Positions 11,722-22,656 of a stretch of DNA of 64,000 nt are shown in pieces. Below the pieces are notes generated by a model that saw only the letters and a program-made list of their open reading frames with translations, had not been told where the DNA came from and made no database searches. Location of the stretch: contig CAJJDO010000005.1 of NCBI GenBank assembly GCA_905183005.1, positions 890,641 to 954,640 on the forward strand, given 5' to 3'. The stretch is from Paramecium pentaurelia. Lineage: Eukaryota; Ciliophora; Oligohymenophorea; Peniculida; Parameciidae. Position 1 is the first letter of the stretch. Each line of letters opens with the position of its first letter. Both the position numbers and the translations under genes were made by a program.

Positions 11722-12808
11722 TCAATCTAGTTTAGTTTAATTGAATGAGAATGTTGAAGAATTGAACTAATCAAAATTAAATTTAGTTTTATTTTGAGGT
11801 TTTTCACAAGTCTAACCAATATCTTAAAATGCATCTATGTCATCTTCTAATTAAACTTATATTCTTAATTGCTAATTTTATAAAGACTTTGTATTTTAAT
11901 TTATATCATCTTTTAACAATTTCTTTGTTCTATTTCTTACTTGCAAATCCTAAATCTATTTAAAAATTTACTGATCTTCCATAAAATGATCTTGCTATAC
12001 TAGACCATTTTGATCCAAATTAATGAAATAAATTTATAAGTTTTTAATCTTCTTATGGTGTCCAAGGTTATTTCTTAGAATCTATTATATCTGCTCTTAA
12101 TTTATTGATATACCTCTCTCTTATTTATTTTCCTGTTTTACTTTTTAATACTAATAATTTAAGAACAACAATTACTTTTTGCAATGGTTGCCCAATTATT
12201 TTCATACTAATTGATATTATCTTTGATTATTTAATCTTCTTCTATTGTCCATTTACACTTTTTTTAATCTTCATTTTTATTTTTTCTATGCCAATATTGC
12301 TTACATTAAGTTATGGTTCTTCCTCTCATTTATTCAACAATTCTATCCCAATTTCCATTAAATTAATTATAATAATTTTTCAATAGATCACTTTCCTATT
12401 ATGTCCATTTCTTTAATTTCCCTTCCTATATTCTTTCATATATTAATGAATACTTTTTTTTCAATCTCTCTACTTCTACTTCTTGATTAATTTAATTACT
12501 CAAAATTTTGATATTTTTATTTACTTATCTCCTCTTCACTCAACATATCACAACTTTATAATTCTTATAAATTCTTAGAAAATGATAACTGTTCTTCCTG
12601 TTATTATTTCTCAAATAAGAAGTTCTAATGTTAAAATTCACTAATTTTTATATTTCTTACTATATTACATCATTTCATCTGAATGATCATAACAAAACTA
12701 ATAGTCAAAATTTTGTTCTTATTTCTAGTTTTAGTTCAATTCCAATTAACAATTAAAGGACTAAATGTCTTAATAAAAATCAAAGAAGAAACCAACTCCA
12801 TCGCTCAT
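11722..12808 (-). CDS. Three-repeat Myb (R1R2R3) DNA-binding protein (327 aa)
   Basis: Probable nuclear transcription factor. After an acidic/Gln-rich N-terminal ~110 residues come three Myb/SANT repeats: R1 ~114-160 (KWTQQESDLL ... GNWDRIVEQM ... QCKQYWHR), R2 ~166-215 (KWTIEEDQII ... NNWATIAKIL ... QIRERYIN) and R3 ~219-268 (PWTPQEDQKL ... SKWSSIARSF ... QVRNRTKK). The regularly spaced Trp residues and helix-3 basic residues fit c-Myb/plant-3R-type proteins. Introns are at 12641-12668, 12426-12453, 12151-12175 and 11950-11971; the last two cut repeats 2 and 3, and removing them restores the Myb consensus, which fixes their positions. The C-terminal ~60 residues are Gln/Asn-rich. A CDC5-like splicing role is less likely because that family has two canonical repeats. 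Confidence 0.88.
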
Positions 12809-13230
12809 TTTAAATAAAATAAAGTAATTATGGAAAAAAAACCAACCCATTTCCTACTTCATTGATTTTTTAAAGATTTTTACAATATCAATATGATATA
12901 TATGTAAATAAAAATTGAATTATTTTGAATTATGCATTATTGATCAACAATTGGTTTCTATCTGATTGATAAAATATATTAATTATAAAATTTGATTAAG
13001 AATTAATTAATTTATTATATTTATTTTTAGAATTGTTCATTTTTAATCACCATTCATATTTCATTATATTCTTAAATACACAAAACACTCTATTAAGTAT
13101 CCACTAAGATATTTATTATGTTAAAATGATTTTAAATTTAATTATAAAAAATTAATATAATAAAAAACTATATATATATATATAAATACTAATAATAATG
13201 AGCTATAATTCTTCTATAATTATTAATAAA
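12809..13230. other. Intergenic, AT-rich, with a short TA run
   Basis: About 420 bp between the start of the Myb gene and the 3' end of the CX9C gene. It holds a simple (TA)n run near 13170 and no coding-like frame. It should contain the Myb promoter, but no specific site is recognisable. Confidence 0.4.
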
Positions 13231-13560
13231 TCAAGCTTCACTACCATGGAGTTTTTATCTTCTTCTTCTTATTTCAGAAACATCATATTTGAAAAATCCT
13301 TGACTTACTTCACATTCAATCATCTTCTCTCTAAATTTATCACCTAATTTAATTAAATGCTGTTATACAGATGATAACGTCTCCATAATTTTATTTCAAG
13401 CAGTCGTGATACTCTGTATAAACAGGACCACATGGAGTCAAAAATTTTCTATCAACTTCATCTTTGCCAATTACAATGTCGTCTTTTGTTATTTATCCAA
13501 ATTTTCTAAGTATACCTGCTAAACTTACATAAGTTTTTGTGCTTTCTTTAAATTATCCAT
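13231..13560 (-). CDS. Twin CX9C protein, mitochondrial IMS type (93 aa)
   Basis: Small protein with two CX9C motifs, C36-x9-C46 and C57-x9-C67, the signature of CHCH proteins that fold by disulphide formation in the mitochondrial intermembrane space through the Mia40 relay. Members include respiratory-complex subunits and assembly factors (COX19, CMC, NDUFA8/NDUFS5 types). I cannot place it in a subfamily. The C-terminus is basic (RRRRQKLHGSEA). Introns are at 13506-13528 (23 nt) and 13344-13368 (25 nt). An alternative reading without the first intron extends upstream in a coding-like frame (LAGILRKFGQ) but has no ATG, so I prefer the spliced model, which has a start codon. Confidence 0.75.
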
Positions 13561-13814
13561 GAATTAATTTTAATAATGAACGTATCTTTAAAAACAAATA
13601 AAAATTGGATATAAACTTTTTTTTTTATATTATAATCTTTTTATATATATATATATTATATTAAATTTTTATATTAATTGTTTCTCAAATATATTCAGTT
13701 ATTTTAATAAACATATAATTAGAAATTGTATATATATTATCAAAAAAAGATTGTTAGCTTTAGAACAACTTTTTAATTAATTTATAAAATCAAAATTGAT
13801 TTAATCAAATGTTT

Positions 13815-14841
13815 TCAATTATTTTTAAATTTATTTTCTTTCCAAATATCTAAAAGTTGTTTTACATTTTTATTTTATAAATTTTAATAGATTTCCTATT
13901 CCTATGTATAATTAGAATTAGAAATATATAGAAATACTCCCATATGTATACAAGTCATAAGATTATGGAATGTTTCCCCATTACTTTCAGTATTTTTAAA
14001 AATTGGATCCAAACTTCCATATTATAAAAGTTCAAAAATGTATTTAGAACAAAAAAACATTATAGAGACTATTTTTTCTTTATCAAATTTTCCAATTTAA
14101 TATAAATCATCTCTAAACGATGTAACACAAGATAAAGTATATAATAATTAGAATAAGTTAATTTTATTATTTGAGATCTCTTAAGATTTTCTTTTTGATA
14201 ATTTTTCTAATTAAAATAATAAATAGAAAATTGAATATAGTAAGTTACAATGATCTTCATTAGTATCATCATATAAAATCTAGCCTACTTTAATAAGATT
14301 TTATTTTTATGTCTAATAGAGAGATTATTTAGTATTCACAGCAAAAAAACAGCATTTTGTTGTTGTCCTCTTTTTAATATAAGGATGAGCAATATCTTGT
14401 AAATGATACTTTAATAAAAATTCACCAAAAGGCTTTATCTAACTAAAATTCAAATATATCATACCAAGTGATATAAAGGTGATCACCTTAAATTTTCTTA
14501 GGTTTCATAACAGGTGATTCCTAATTTTAATCGGGTTCTGAATATTGATTACAATCATTATATTGATCTTCATTAAATTTAATTAATTTCTAGTATTCAT
14601 CTTCTTTTGTTTTTTTTTGTTTTGTTTACAACTCTTTTTATTAAAATTATTATATTTCCTATTAGTTCTAGTTATCACTTATTTACTGATCTTAATCGAC
14701 AGGCTCATCATTATTATCTTGTTTTTAATATCTATTATTGATCTTATAGTTTTGTTCTTTTTTCATTTTACCAAAAGTGGTTTAAGTAAATTCACATTAG
14801 AATTATTATTAAAAATGAGATTATTGTCCAGTTTAAGCCAT
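13815..14841 (-). CDS. Unknown 334-aa protein with Gln-rich N-terminus
   Basis: Two exons with a 22-nt intron at 14443-14464. The first ~120 residues are Gln/Asn/Lys-rich and disordered. The remaining ~210 residues look globular (KPFGEFLLKYHLQDIAHPY ... KCCFFAVNTKQSLYQ ... CVTSFRDDLYQIGKF) with many aromatic and Cys residues and no clear membrane span. I do not recognise a family. The intron is required to join the two parts in frame, and the total closes as 335 codons with the stop. Confidence 0.68.
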
Positions 14842-15891
14842 AGTACTGGCTGTGCCGATTCTATCTAATTAATGTTTTTTCTCATCCTAATTTTTCATTA
14901 ATGAAAAAAGTATTTATTAAATTTTTTTGAGTTCCTAAAAATCAATACAATAATAATATTTTATATTTAGAATAGTTTTAATATAATGTTTTTCAAATAT
15001 TCTAATATCATTTTCAACTTTATAACACTGAAATTACTGTAATCATCTTTTTCTTTAATAATTAATTAAATGCAATAAATAGCATTTATTTATTAAATTT
15101 ATATTTATTATATTATAATATTTTGTTTCTTAAGATAGATTATCTATGAATTAAGTAAATTTTAGAATAATAATGGAAATCATATTTCATAAATAATATA
15201 TAATGTGGATAATCATTTTTATTCATTTTCTTAAAATTAAGATAAAAAATAAGAATAAATCTTAAAGTAAAATATGGATCATTACAAAGATTCAATTTTT
15301 TATTTATATTGTTTGAATTAATAACTATTTATGGAATACTATCTCAGAGCTCTTTTCCATCATTGACTTTTTCATTCTTTTTTTTAATGATAATAATTAA
15401 AATCCATTTACATAAATAATCTATTATATCCAATACATATTTTTCATATAAATTTAAATATTTCATTTTAATCTAATGATACTTTTTCTTTACAAAAGCA
15501 ATAAATTCGATTAATTGTTTTATATTTAGAATATTTTACTAGTAATATAAATTAAGTAAAATAATGGAATATATTTCAATTTATCAAGTGCTATTCCATA
15601 TAATAGATTGTAATAGTTATCTTAAGAGTATTATTCTAATTTAAAATAATGGATATATAATATATCATTTTTCGATACAAAATTTCTTAAAATTCTCTAA
15701 CCATGTATATTTTTATTATCCTCTGATTTAAGTTAAAAATATTTTTAGTTGAAGTTTATTATATCTTATTTGAGGTATTTTAATCAATTTTCTAATAAGC
15801 CGTCATGAAATAAACAAAATGTATTGATTTTTTTAATTTTTGTTTAAAATGAGATTTGGTTAGCTAAACTGAATAGATATTTAATATAAAT
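14842..15891. other. 1-kb AT-rich gap, no gene seen
   Basis: Lies between two divergently transcribed genes (start codons at 14841 and 15892). No frame on either strand stays open or protein-like for more than ~30 codons. It is long for this genome; it may hold both promoters or an eroded gene. Confidence 0.4.
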
Positions 15892-17343
15892 ATGAAATAA
15901 TGCTTGATCATTATTGTCTTTGGAATATGTGCATGCCAAGTTTAACAATATAGTTCATTAAAGGGAATTAAGATTATTCCATTTGAAATGAAATCCTAGG
16001 TTAGAATAGCATTAGAGTTTTTTAAGAAAGAGAAGAAAGAGGATCAACCTCTCCTTTTTATTTGTTACATATAACCGACTGAATATACTTTTCAGCAATT
16101 ATTATCAAATTCAAGGTTAAGAATTAATGATAATAAAGTTGCTTTGTAGATTGGTTCTCATATCAGATGATGTCTTCTTAATAATTAATATTTGGCAAAC
16201 TAAATTAAAAGAGTCTAATTTCATCCTATTTGAATTTGTATGAATATAATGAATCGAGTATTATTGGTATTTAATCAGTTTTAGAAACTGATATTACAAT
16301 ATCATTTTCTTATTAAACAAATGAGGAATGTTTCTAGTACTATTGTATATAAATTTAGTGATTGTAAGCATGATTCTGAATGTCGAAATTCATTCTGCAT
16401 TTGTAGAGAGTAATAACTTGGAAATGATTGTCATTTACTTTTAGATAATATCTAAACTCAAAATATGTTTTAGGGATATAAAATGTACTATTTAGATATA
16501 AGACAATTTAATAATATAGATTATGTATTAAAATTTTAGGATAATACAAAATATATAACTTATTGTATCATTGATAACATGAATCCAAATTTAGTTTAAA
16601 TAAATATTAATAGCATTTTGAACATCACATAAAGTGATATAGCATCCTGTTAAAATAAAATTGAATAATTCTAAAAATAATTTAATTAAACTGTTAATTT
16701 CTATTATTTAATTTTTTTTGATAATTTAGAAATCACCTATTTAAGTTAAAACAATGATGTTGCAGATGCTTATTAATTAATCATTATATTAACTACAATC
16801 ATAGCTACATTATTCCTTTTAATAATTGTTTGTATTATGAGATCAAAATTTAAAAAAAAAGCAAGAGTTCCAAAAAGGACGAATTTAGAACCTGCAAAAT
16901 AGGATGAAAATACCATTATCCCTTTGATCAATAGATTATTTCCATCTCAAGAATATGGAGCCTTGATTACAAGATAAAATAAGTATTTGGCATATGATAA
17001 ATGCTCTATTTGTTTAGATAAATATAATGATGGAACTTAAATTAGATTAATATTTTGTGAACATCTATTTCATACTCCATGTATAGATAAATGGTTGAAT
17101 AATCATTAAGTAATATTATCAAATATTTATTAGTATTGTCCTGATTGCAAAAGCCCATTCGATATCAATAATATTAAAATTTAACATAAAAGTCTAAGAT
17201 AATTAGAAATGCTTTAGTGGAGTTATAGAATGGATGAAATCATAATGAAGAATGGCCCTTTGGCTAATTAAGGTAACCATCATCAATCCTTTTCTTAAGT
17301 TGAATCAATCAGGAATTTTTAACCTTTCGATATCCATAATTGA
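15892..17343 (+). CDS. Single-pass membrane RING-H2 E3 ubiquitin ligase with EGF-like ectodomain (466 aa)
   Basis: Begins with a signal peptide (MKQCLIIIVFGICACQ). The lumenal/extracellular part includes a Cys-rich EGF-like module at ~138-160 (CKHDSECRNSFCICREQ, then C). A membrane span follows at ~277-300 (LIIILTTIIATLFLLIIVCI), then a basic cytosolic stretch. The RING-H2 finger is at ~354-402 with pattern C-x2-C, C-x-H-x2-H-x2-C, C-x2-C (KCSICLDKY ... FCEHLFHTPC ... YCPDCKSPF), so all eight zinc ligands are present. The family transfers ubiquitin from an E2 to membrane or endosomal substrates. Introns are at 16138-16166 (29 nt, GTT donor) and 16337-16358 (22 nt, inside the EGF-like module). 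Topology resembles PA-domain RING ligases, but I see no clear PA domain. Confidence 0.86.
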
Positions 17344-17578
17344 TTATTATAAAATTGTAAAATAATATTTACTAATATCTGAATAGAATATCATTATCAT
17401 TAATTAAGAAATAAATAAATAAAATAGTAATAATAAGAAATTAAACAAATATAAAGAGAATAAGAATGATAAAAAGTTTATAATTTGTTTGCTTTACATA
17501 ATAATATTGATTTGTAATTGCAAGCATAATAATTTATAATTTGTAGAATTAACTTAATGTACTTTTAAATTCATAACA

Positions 17579-18074
17579 TCAATCTGTGTGTTATGATCCT
17601 TTTGTTGCACCAACTCCTGGCTTACCATGTCTTGTTGGCTTATATGTTAATGAGAATTCACCCAAATATCTATTATATATGCTATTACAAACAAATACCT
17701 GCCAATCATATCAAATTTGATTTCAACATTACTGAATTATCTTCCATTGTAGACTCCAACAATTGAACCAACCATCTCAGGTACAACAATTGTGTTTCTT
17801 TAATGAGTCTTCACTGGCTTTGGCTTTTCTCCTGGCAATGTTTCTTTCTTGGACTTTCTGATCTAAATATATTTATTTTATTATTTACCTTCTTCATCAA
17901 GTTTTAAAAAGCATGTACTTTTTCTCCTTGATTTGAGATTCTTCTTCTCTATCTAGCTCTAAATTATTCAACCAATTTATCCATAGGAAGTTTAACAAGC
18001 TCTTCAAGTTAGAGACCTCTATAAGTAAACTTCTTAACTCCTTTGAATTGTTTGTCTTGGGTTTATTCAGCCAT
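17579..18074 (-). CDS. RPS15: 40S ribosomal protein S15 (uS19)
   Basis: Cytosolic small-subunit ribosomal protein uS19, 146 aa, the usual eukaryotic length. It matches along the whole family pattern: KFTYRG near the N-terminus, FRARQRRRI, KPKPVKTHQRN, PEMVGSIVGVYNGRQF, then the conserved C-terminal block YLGEFSLTYKPTRHGKPG and VGAT. Introns are at 17863-17888 (26 nt) and 17670-17698 (29 nt); removing the second is needed to join MIGR to YLGEF. Several TAA/TAG codons sit at ordinary Gln positions, which supports the genetic code used here. It is divergent from the gene at 18106 (31 bp apart), so the short spacer must hold a strong promoter. Confidence 0.96.
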
Positions 18075-18105
18075 AATTTGAAAAATGAAAATTAAAGATT
18101 TTAAT

Positions 18106-19147
18106 ATGTTCTAAAATATAAAACATTTAAGAAAAGTATTATTGTCATCAGCAATTCAAAATGGTACATCAATATAGGATTTTGTAAGTATTGTTCCAGC
18201 AACATTAATTAAAATAGGATTAAGATAAAATTCACTTGAATTGTTTAATAGTCTAAGAGATCGATTAAATTTTTGTAAATATGAAATGATTACTGATTAA
18301 AGATATCTTATGATTTATGTTTAGACATCTCATATTAATCAATTTATAGATATACAATCATATGATCATGTTATAGATAATCAATTTAATGAGAATTTAA
18401 TAAATAGTCATATGATATGGTTATCATATCATTTATAATAATAGAATAGAAGGATTACATATGGCCTTTAAGAAACTTAGAATCAGTTTGGTACAAAAAT
18501 GTTTTATATCTCAACATAAAATAAATATGTGCAAATACTTATATTTTATCAAAAATTCAATCTATATATTTCTGAAAGAACTCTATATGAAATGCTCAAA
18601 ATAATCCATAAACATTAATAAAATTATCTTATAGAAGTTGATATCCTTTATATTTTTAATAAATCATTGATAAATAATCCAACATGTTGTAAAATGATCT
18701 ATTATTCTTAGAAATACAAAGCAATATTTCTTCATTGATTAAAAGAAATCCTTATATAAAGGCAAAATAATGGAAAATCCTAATTTCTTTCTTATTTATC
18801 CTTTAGATAATTTATCAATTATTAAGGAAAGTCTAAAAACATAATACATCTTAACAATTACTTAAAATAATCTTTTGAATAATCAATCATACAACAGGAC
18901 TGAACTTAATAAAATCATCTCTATATTATAAGAATTCTTCTCTTCAAAAAATACATTATCAAATAAATTTCAATTCTCCTTGCTATAAAAATTTAATCAA
19001 AATGATACTGATTTATCAAAATATGATACATAAGTTGAATACTTAAAATTATATGATTTATATTTTTTTTTTTCAAACAAGAATGTTATTGAAAAACAAT
19101 TAAGAATCTTCAGAAGAAATAAAACATTATATTTTTATTTATTTTGA
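18106..19147 (+). CDS. Unknown ~346-aa protein with an apparent +1 frameshift
   Basis: The frame opens at ATG 18106 and runs to a TGA at 18736-18738. A second strongly coding-like frame, one base ahead, overlaps it from about 18700 and runs to TGA at 19145-19147. Skipping one base between ~18700 and 18735 fuses them into ~346 aa (347 codons). No GT-AG pair of suitable length gives the needed shift. The protein is Leu/Ile/Asn/Tyr-rich, with a helical N-terminal half and no signal peptide or recognised domain. The break could be a sequencing or assembly indel, a real pseudogenising mutation, or programmed frameshifting; an indel error is the simplest reading. Confidence 0.55.
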
Positions 19148-19337
19148 AAACTATACAAAATTGATAGATTTATTTTGTTATTTCTATCTAATCACTTAAA
19201 TGATTTGATAACAATAAGATTATAATAAGTTATTAAAGCCATTTCGAGAATATTTAAGAGTCTATATATATGAGATAATTAATTAAATCTAATAATTATA
19301 CTCAAATAAAATAACAATTTTCAAAATAAATCATACA

Positions 19338-20293
19338 TCATTTATGGATGTTTTGCTATAATTTTGACTCCCTTAACTTTTATGATTATTATACTATTTA
19401 TAATGGTTCTGTTGCCATATATCTTTCAAAAGGATGATATTGTTATTGATTAGTTTATGATTAAGTATTCTTTTATGGATTCATCAAAGTCGAGTTTTTA
19501 AAGATTGGTTGTTTTTCTATCTTTCTCTCAATCTAATGTTGTAATTCATAATCTTATAAAGATTATTTCATGACTTTATATGTTCATTAATATATACTTT
19601 AAACTGTGTCCTCTATTCCTCCTAATATATTAACTGTTTTTTTTATATTGGTTATAAAATCACTATCTAAACCATTAGGTGTTTAATTAATTTACATTTA
19701 TAAGTCCATTTATTATTGATTATTCAAAATATTTGCTTAAATTGCTGATGGATTTTACATTTGATGTTATTAATTTTGATTTTAATTGGGTTAATTTTGA
19801 TTTTAAATAGTAGATAAAAAATTTGAAATTTAACTTAGTTATTAATTTTAGGGTTGTTATATGAAGTTAGATTCAATTTTTGTATTAGCATTTTAATCTA
19901 GATAATTGTAGGGTAATCGTAAAAATATTTATGCTGCTTATTCTTCTGGTTTTGGAGGAGGAGGTGGAGGTACAACAAAAGCAGGAACATGTGCTTATCT
20001 TAATATTGATTAATATTCTCCAAAAATTGATCCATCTGCTATAAATTATGTTTTTAATTGTTTTTCCATTTCGGATCCATTTTATGGTAGTTAGATCTTT
20101 GAAATATCTCTCTTATAATTTTATGATAATTATGATGGAGTTGGATGAAAATTGATTTAAGCAAAACTAATTTTTATTATGATAATTACTTTTAATCATA
20201 CTATGTTATTTTTTTCATCATCATCTCTTTTGCATTTGGATCCTTCAAATCTATATTCGAAAGATCTTCACAAAATTGCTAAACTGAAGACAT
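19338..20293 (-). CDS. Gln/Pro-rich protein of unknown function (302 aa)
   Basis: Three exons with introns at 20167-20189 (23 nt) and 19574-19597 (24 nt). The N-terminal ~95 residues look helical; then a six-proline run with an acidic edge (VVPPPPPPKPEEQAAQ, ~97-112), a Gln/Asn-rich region with NQNQ repeats (~140-200), and a helical C-terminal third (DFITNIKKTVNILGGIEDTV ...). Proline runs followed by a helical tail occur in adaptor and nucleoporin-like proteins, but I cannot assign a family. The opposite strand has a ~190-codon open frame here, which I reject as antisense. The first ~45 nt of the coding sequence recur at 21396-21440 in the duplicated segment. Confidence 0.7.
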
Positions 20294-20793
20294 TATTTAA
20301 AAATTATTGAATTTATTAATAATTACTAAAAAATATAATATTATAATACTCTTCATTTTTTTTGAATTCATTTACATCTACATACTTATGATAATTTTTA
20401 GGAGCTTTATTTCAATACTTTTAAAAATAGATGTAAATATTTTATCTCCTATAACTTAATTACAATTTAAAAATAAGATTTAAATAATCTATCACATTAA
20501 TAGATGCTAGATTATGATTGAACTATCTTTACCTTAGATCAAGGATAGTTAATATGAAATTTTGAATGCAAAATTATTTATATAATTTTATCATATACTT
20601 AATAGAAATAGTAATCATTCAATTAAATTATAAATTAAATAAGCTGCGAATAATTAGTTTTGTAAATAATATCCAAATCTACAAAACTAATAAAGAATTA
20701 TCAATGTATTACTTAATTTTTATTGTCTCTTAAAAATTTACTTACTTTGAAAGAGATACTATTAATTTTTAAAAACAAATTTGATTAATAAAT
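20294..20793. other. Intergenic, AT-rich (also present at 21441-21940)
   Basis: About 500 bp between two divergent starts, with no coding-like frame. It includes a short near-palindrome around 20515-20555 (gattgaactatctttacc / gatcaaggatagttaat), of unknown meaning. The identical stretch at 21441-21940 belongs to the second copy of the duplication. Confidence 0.4.
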
Positions 20794-21153
20794 ATGGTAA
20801 ACTCCAACGATCTCAAGCACAAGAAAAAAGCAAGAGAAGGCCAAGAAATTCAAGTGTAAAATATTTAATTAGAGGGAATAAGAAATTTACTATAGAATCT
20901 AGAAAAAGATTTAGATTATATTAAGGGATTAGAAGCTAAAGAAATGATAGATTCAGAAGAAAAACATAAACATAAAATTTCATCTGATTTAGATGAAATT
21001 AAAGGTAATAAACTATTTAATAAATTAGAAACCTGTCAGCCAATAAAAATTAATGAAAAACATTAGAAAAAAAAGATAAAAAAATAGAAAGCTCATAAAA
21101 AATAGTTTGATAAGATAGGGAAGATTAAGAGGATAAAGAGGGAAAATAAGTGA
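20794..21153 (+). CDS. Small Lys-rich protein (119 aa), copy 1
   Basis: Single-exon frame from ATG to TGA with several TAA/TAG Gln codons. The product is highly basic, with an N-terminal KHKKKAREG patch, a helical acidic/Leu-rich middle (LLQNLEKDLDYIKGLEAKEM) and a Lys-rich C-terminal third (KKKIKKQKAHKKQFDKIG). It could be a nucleolar or ribosome-biogenesis protein, but I do not recognise a family. It is repeated exactly at 21941-22300, probably as an assembly artefact, so the true genome may carry one copy. Confidence 0.6.
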
Positions 21154-21394
21154 AAATTGAAATATTCTTATTAAATAATAAGGACATAGTATATTATTAA
21201 TTAATTTTCCAAATATATAATAGAAAAATAGTCCTATTTATTTTATTTAAAAAAAATTAGGCTGATAATTGTTTTGGTATTTGTTTTGCCAATTTATAAT
21301 TTGAAGAATATTCCAATAACAAACTATAATACAATGTCTAATAAAGAATTTAAGATTTTATTAACTATATTTTAAATAACTTGATTCAGATTAT

Positions 21395-21395
21395 N
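21395..21395. other. Single N at duplication junction (contig join)
   Basis: The only ambiguous base in the window. It sits exactly between the two identical 1,145-bp segments and probably marks a scaffold join. Confidence 0.9.
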
Positions 21396-22540
21396 ATCTA
21401 TATTCGAAAGATCTTCACAAAATTGCTAAACTGAAGACATTATTTAAAAATTATTGAATTTATTAATAATTACTAAAAAATATAATATTATAATACTCTT
21501 CATTTTTTTTGAATTCATTTACATCTACATACTTATGATAATTTTTAGGAGCTTTATTTCAATACTTTTAAAAATAGATGTAAATATTTTATCTCCTATA
21601 ACTTAATTACAATTTAAAAATAAGATTTAAATAATCTATCACATTAATAGATGCTAGATTATGATTGAACTATCTTTACCTTAGATCAAGGATAGTTAAT
21701 ATGAAATTTTGAATGCAAAATTATTTATATAATTTTATCATATACTTAATAGAAATAGTAATCATTCAATTAAATTATAAATTAAATAAGCTGCGAATAA
21801 TTAGTTTTGTAAATAATATCCAAATCTACAAAACTAATAAAGAATTATCAATGTATTACTTAATTTTTATTGTCTCTTAAAAATTTACTTACTTTGAAAG
21901 AGATACTATTAATTTTTAAAAACAAATTTGATTAATAAATATGGTAAACTCCAACGATCTCAAGCACAAGAAAAAAGCAAGAGAAGGCCAAGAAATTCAA
22001 GTGTAAAATATTTAATTAGAGGGAATAAGAAATTTACTATAGAATCTAGAAAAAGATTTAGATTATATTAAGGGATTAGAAGCTAAAGAAATGATAGATT
22101 CAGAAGAAAAACATAAACATAAAATTTCATCTGATTTAGATGAAATTAAAGGTAATAAACTATTTAATAAATTAGAAACCTGTCAGCCAATAAAAATTAA
22201 TGAAAAACATTAGAAAAAAAAGATAAAAAAATAGAAAGCTCATAAAAAATAGTTTGATAAGATAGGGAAGATTAAGAGGATAAAGAGGGAAAATAAGTGA
22301 AAATTGAAATATTCTTATTAAATAATAAGGACATAGTATATTATTAATTAATTTTCCAAATATATAATAGAAAAATAGTCCTATTTATTTTATTTAAAAA
22401 AAATTAGGCTGATAATTGTTTTGGTATTTGTTTTGCCAATTTATAATTTGAAGAATATTCCAATAACAAACTATAATACAATGTCTAATAAAGAATTTAA
22501 GATTTTATTAACTATATTTTAAATAACTTGATTCAGATTA
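21396..22540. repeat. Second copy of the 1,145-bp direct duplication
   Basis: Identical to 20249-21393. It begins inside the first exon of the minus-strand gene at 19338-20293 but lacks the rest of that gene, and it continues without a break into unique sequence at 22541 and the gene at 22657. That is consistent with the right-hand contig starting here. Confidence 0.9.
21941..22300 (+). CDS. Small Lys-rich protein (119 aa), copy 2
   Basis: Exact repeat of the gene at 20794-21153, in the second copy of the duplicated segment. See that entry for the protein. If the duplication is an assembly artefact, this is the same gene. Confidence 0.5.
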
Positions 22541-22656
22541 CATATAGTAATTTAGTGTTTATAGTTTAAACAATTATTAAAGAAGAATGAAGTTAATTTT
22601 CTAAAGTAGATAAGTCTGTCAATTAAATTGATTTTTATGATTAAATTATTTATAAA
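22301..22656. other. Intergenic, AT-rich
   Basis: About 356 bp between two plus-strand genes. The first 240 bp belong to the duplicated segment. No coding-like frame or recognisable site. Confidence 0.4.

Larger units (their letters stand above)
20249..21393. repeat. First copy of an exact 1,145-bp direct duplication
   Basis: Matches 21396-22540 base for base as far as I can read, offset 1,147. It contains the first codons of the gene at 19338-20293, a ~500-bp intergenic stretch and the small Lys-rich gene at 20794-21153. The copies are separated only by 'tn' at 21394-21395. An unknown base exactly at the junction of two identical segments is what an unmerged overlap between two contigs looks like. 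Confidence 0.9.

Noticed and set aside
12105..12386. Plus-strand hydrophobic ORF of 93 codons
   Set aside because: It is antisense to Myb repeats 1-2, which read clearly on the minus strand. Hydrophobic shadow frames opposite Lys/Glu/Asn-rich genes are common here.
14617..14868. Plus-strand hydrophobic ORF of 83 codons
   Set aside because: Antisense to the Gln-rich N-terminal exon of the minus-strand gene at 13815-14841.
19572..20150. Open plus-strand frame of ~190 codons with a Gly run
   Set aside because: It is antisense to the Gln/Pro-rich gene; the Gly run is the complement of the proline codons. The minus strand has proper introns, a start and coding character.
20249..22540. Genuine tandem gene duplication
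   Set aside because: The copies are identical including non-coding DNA, the second starts mid-exon, and an N marks the junction. An assembly overlap explains all of this.
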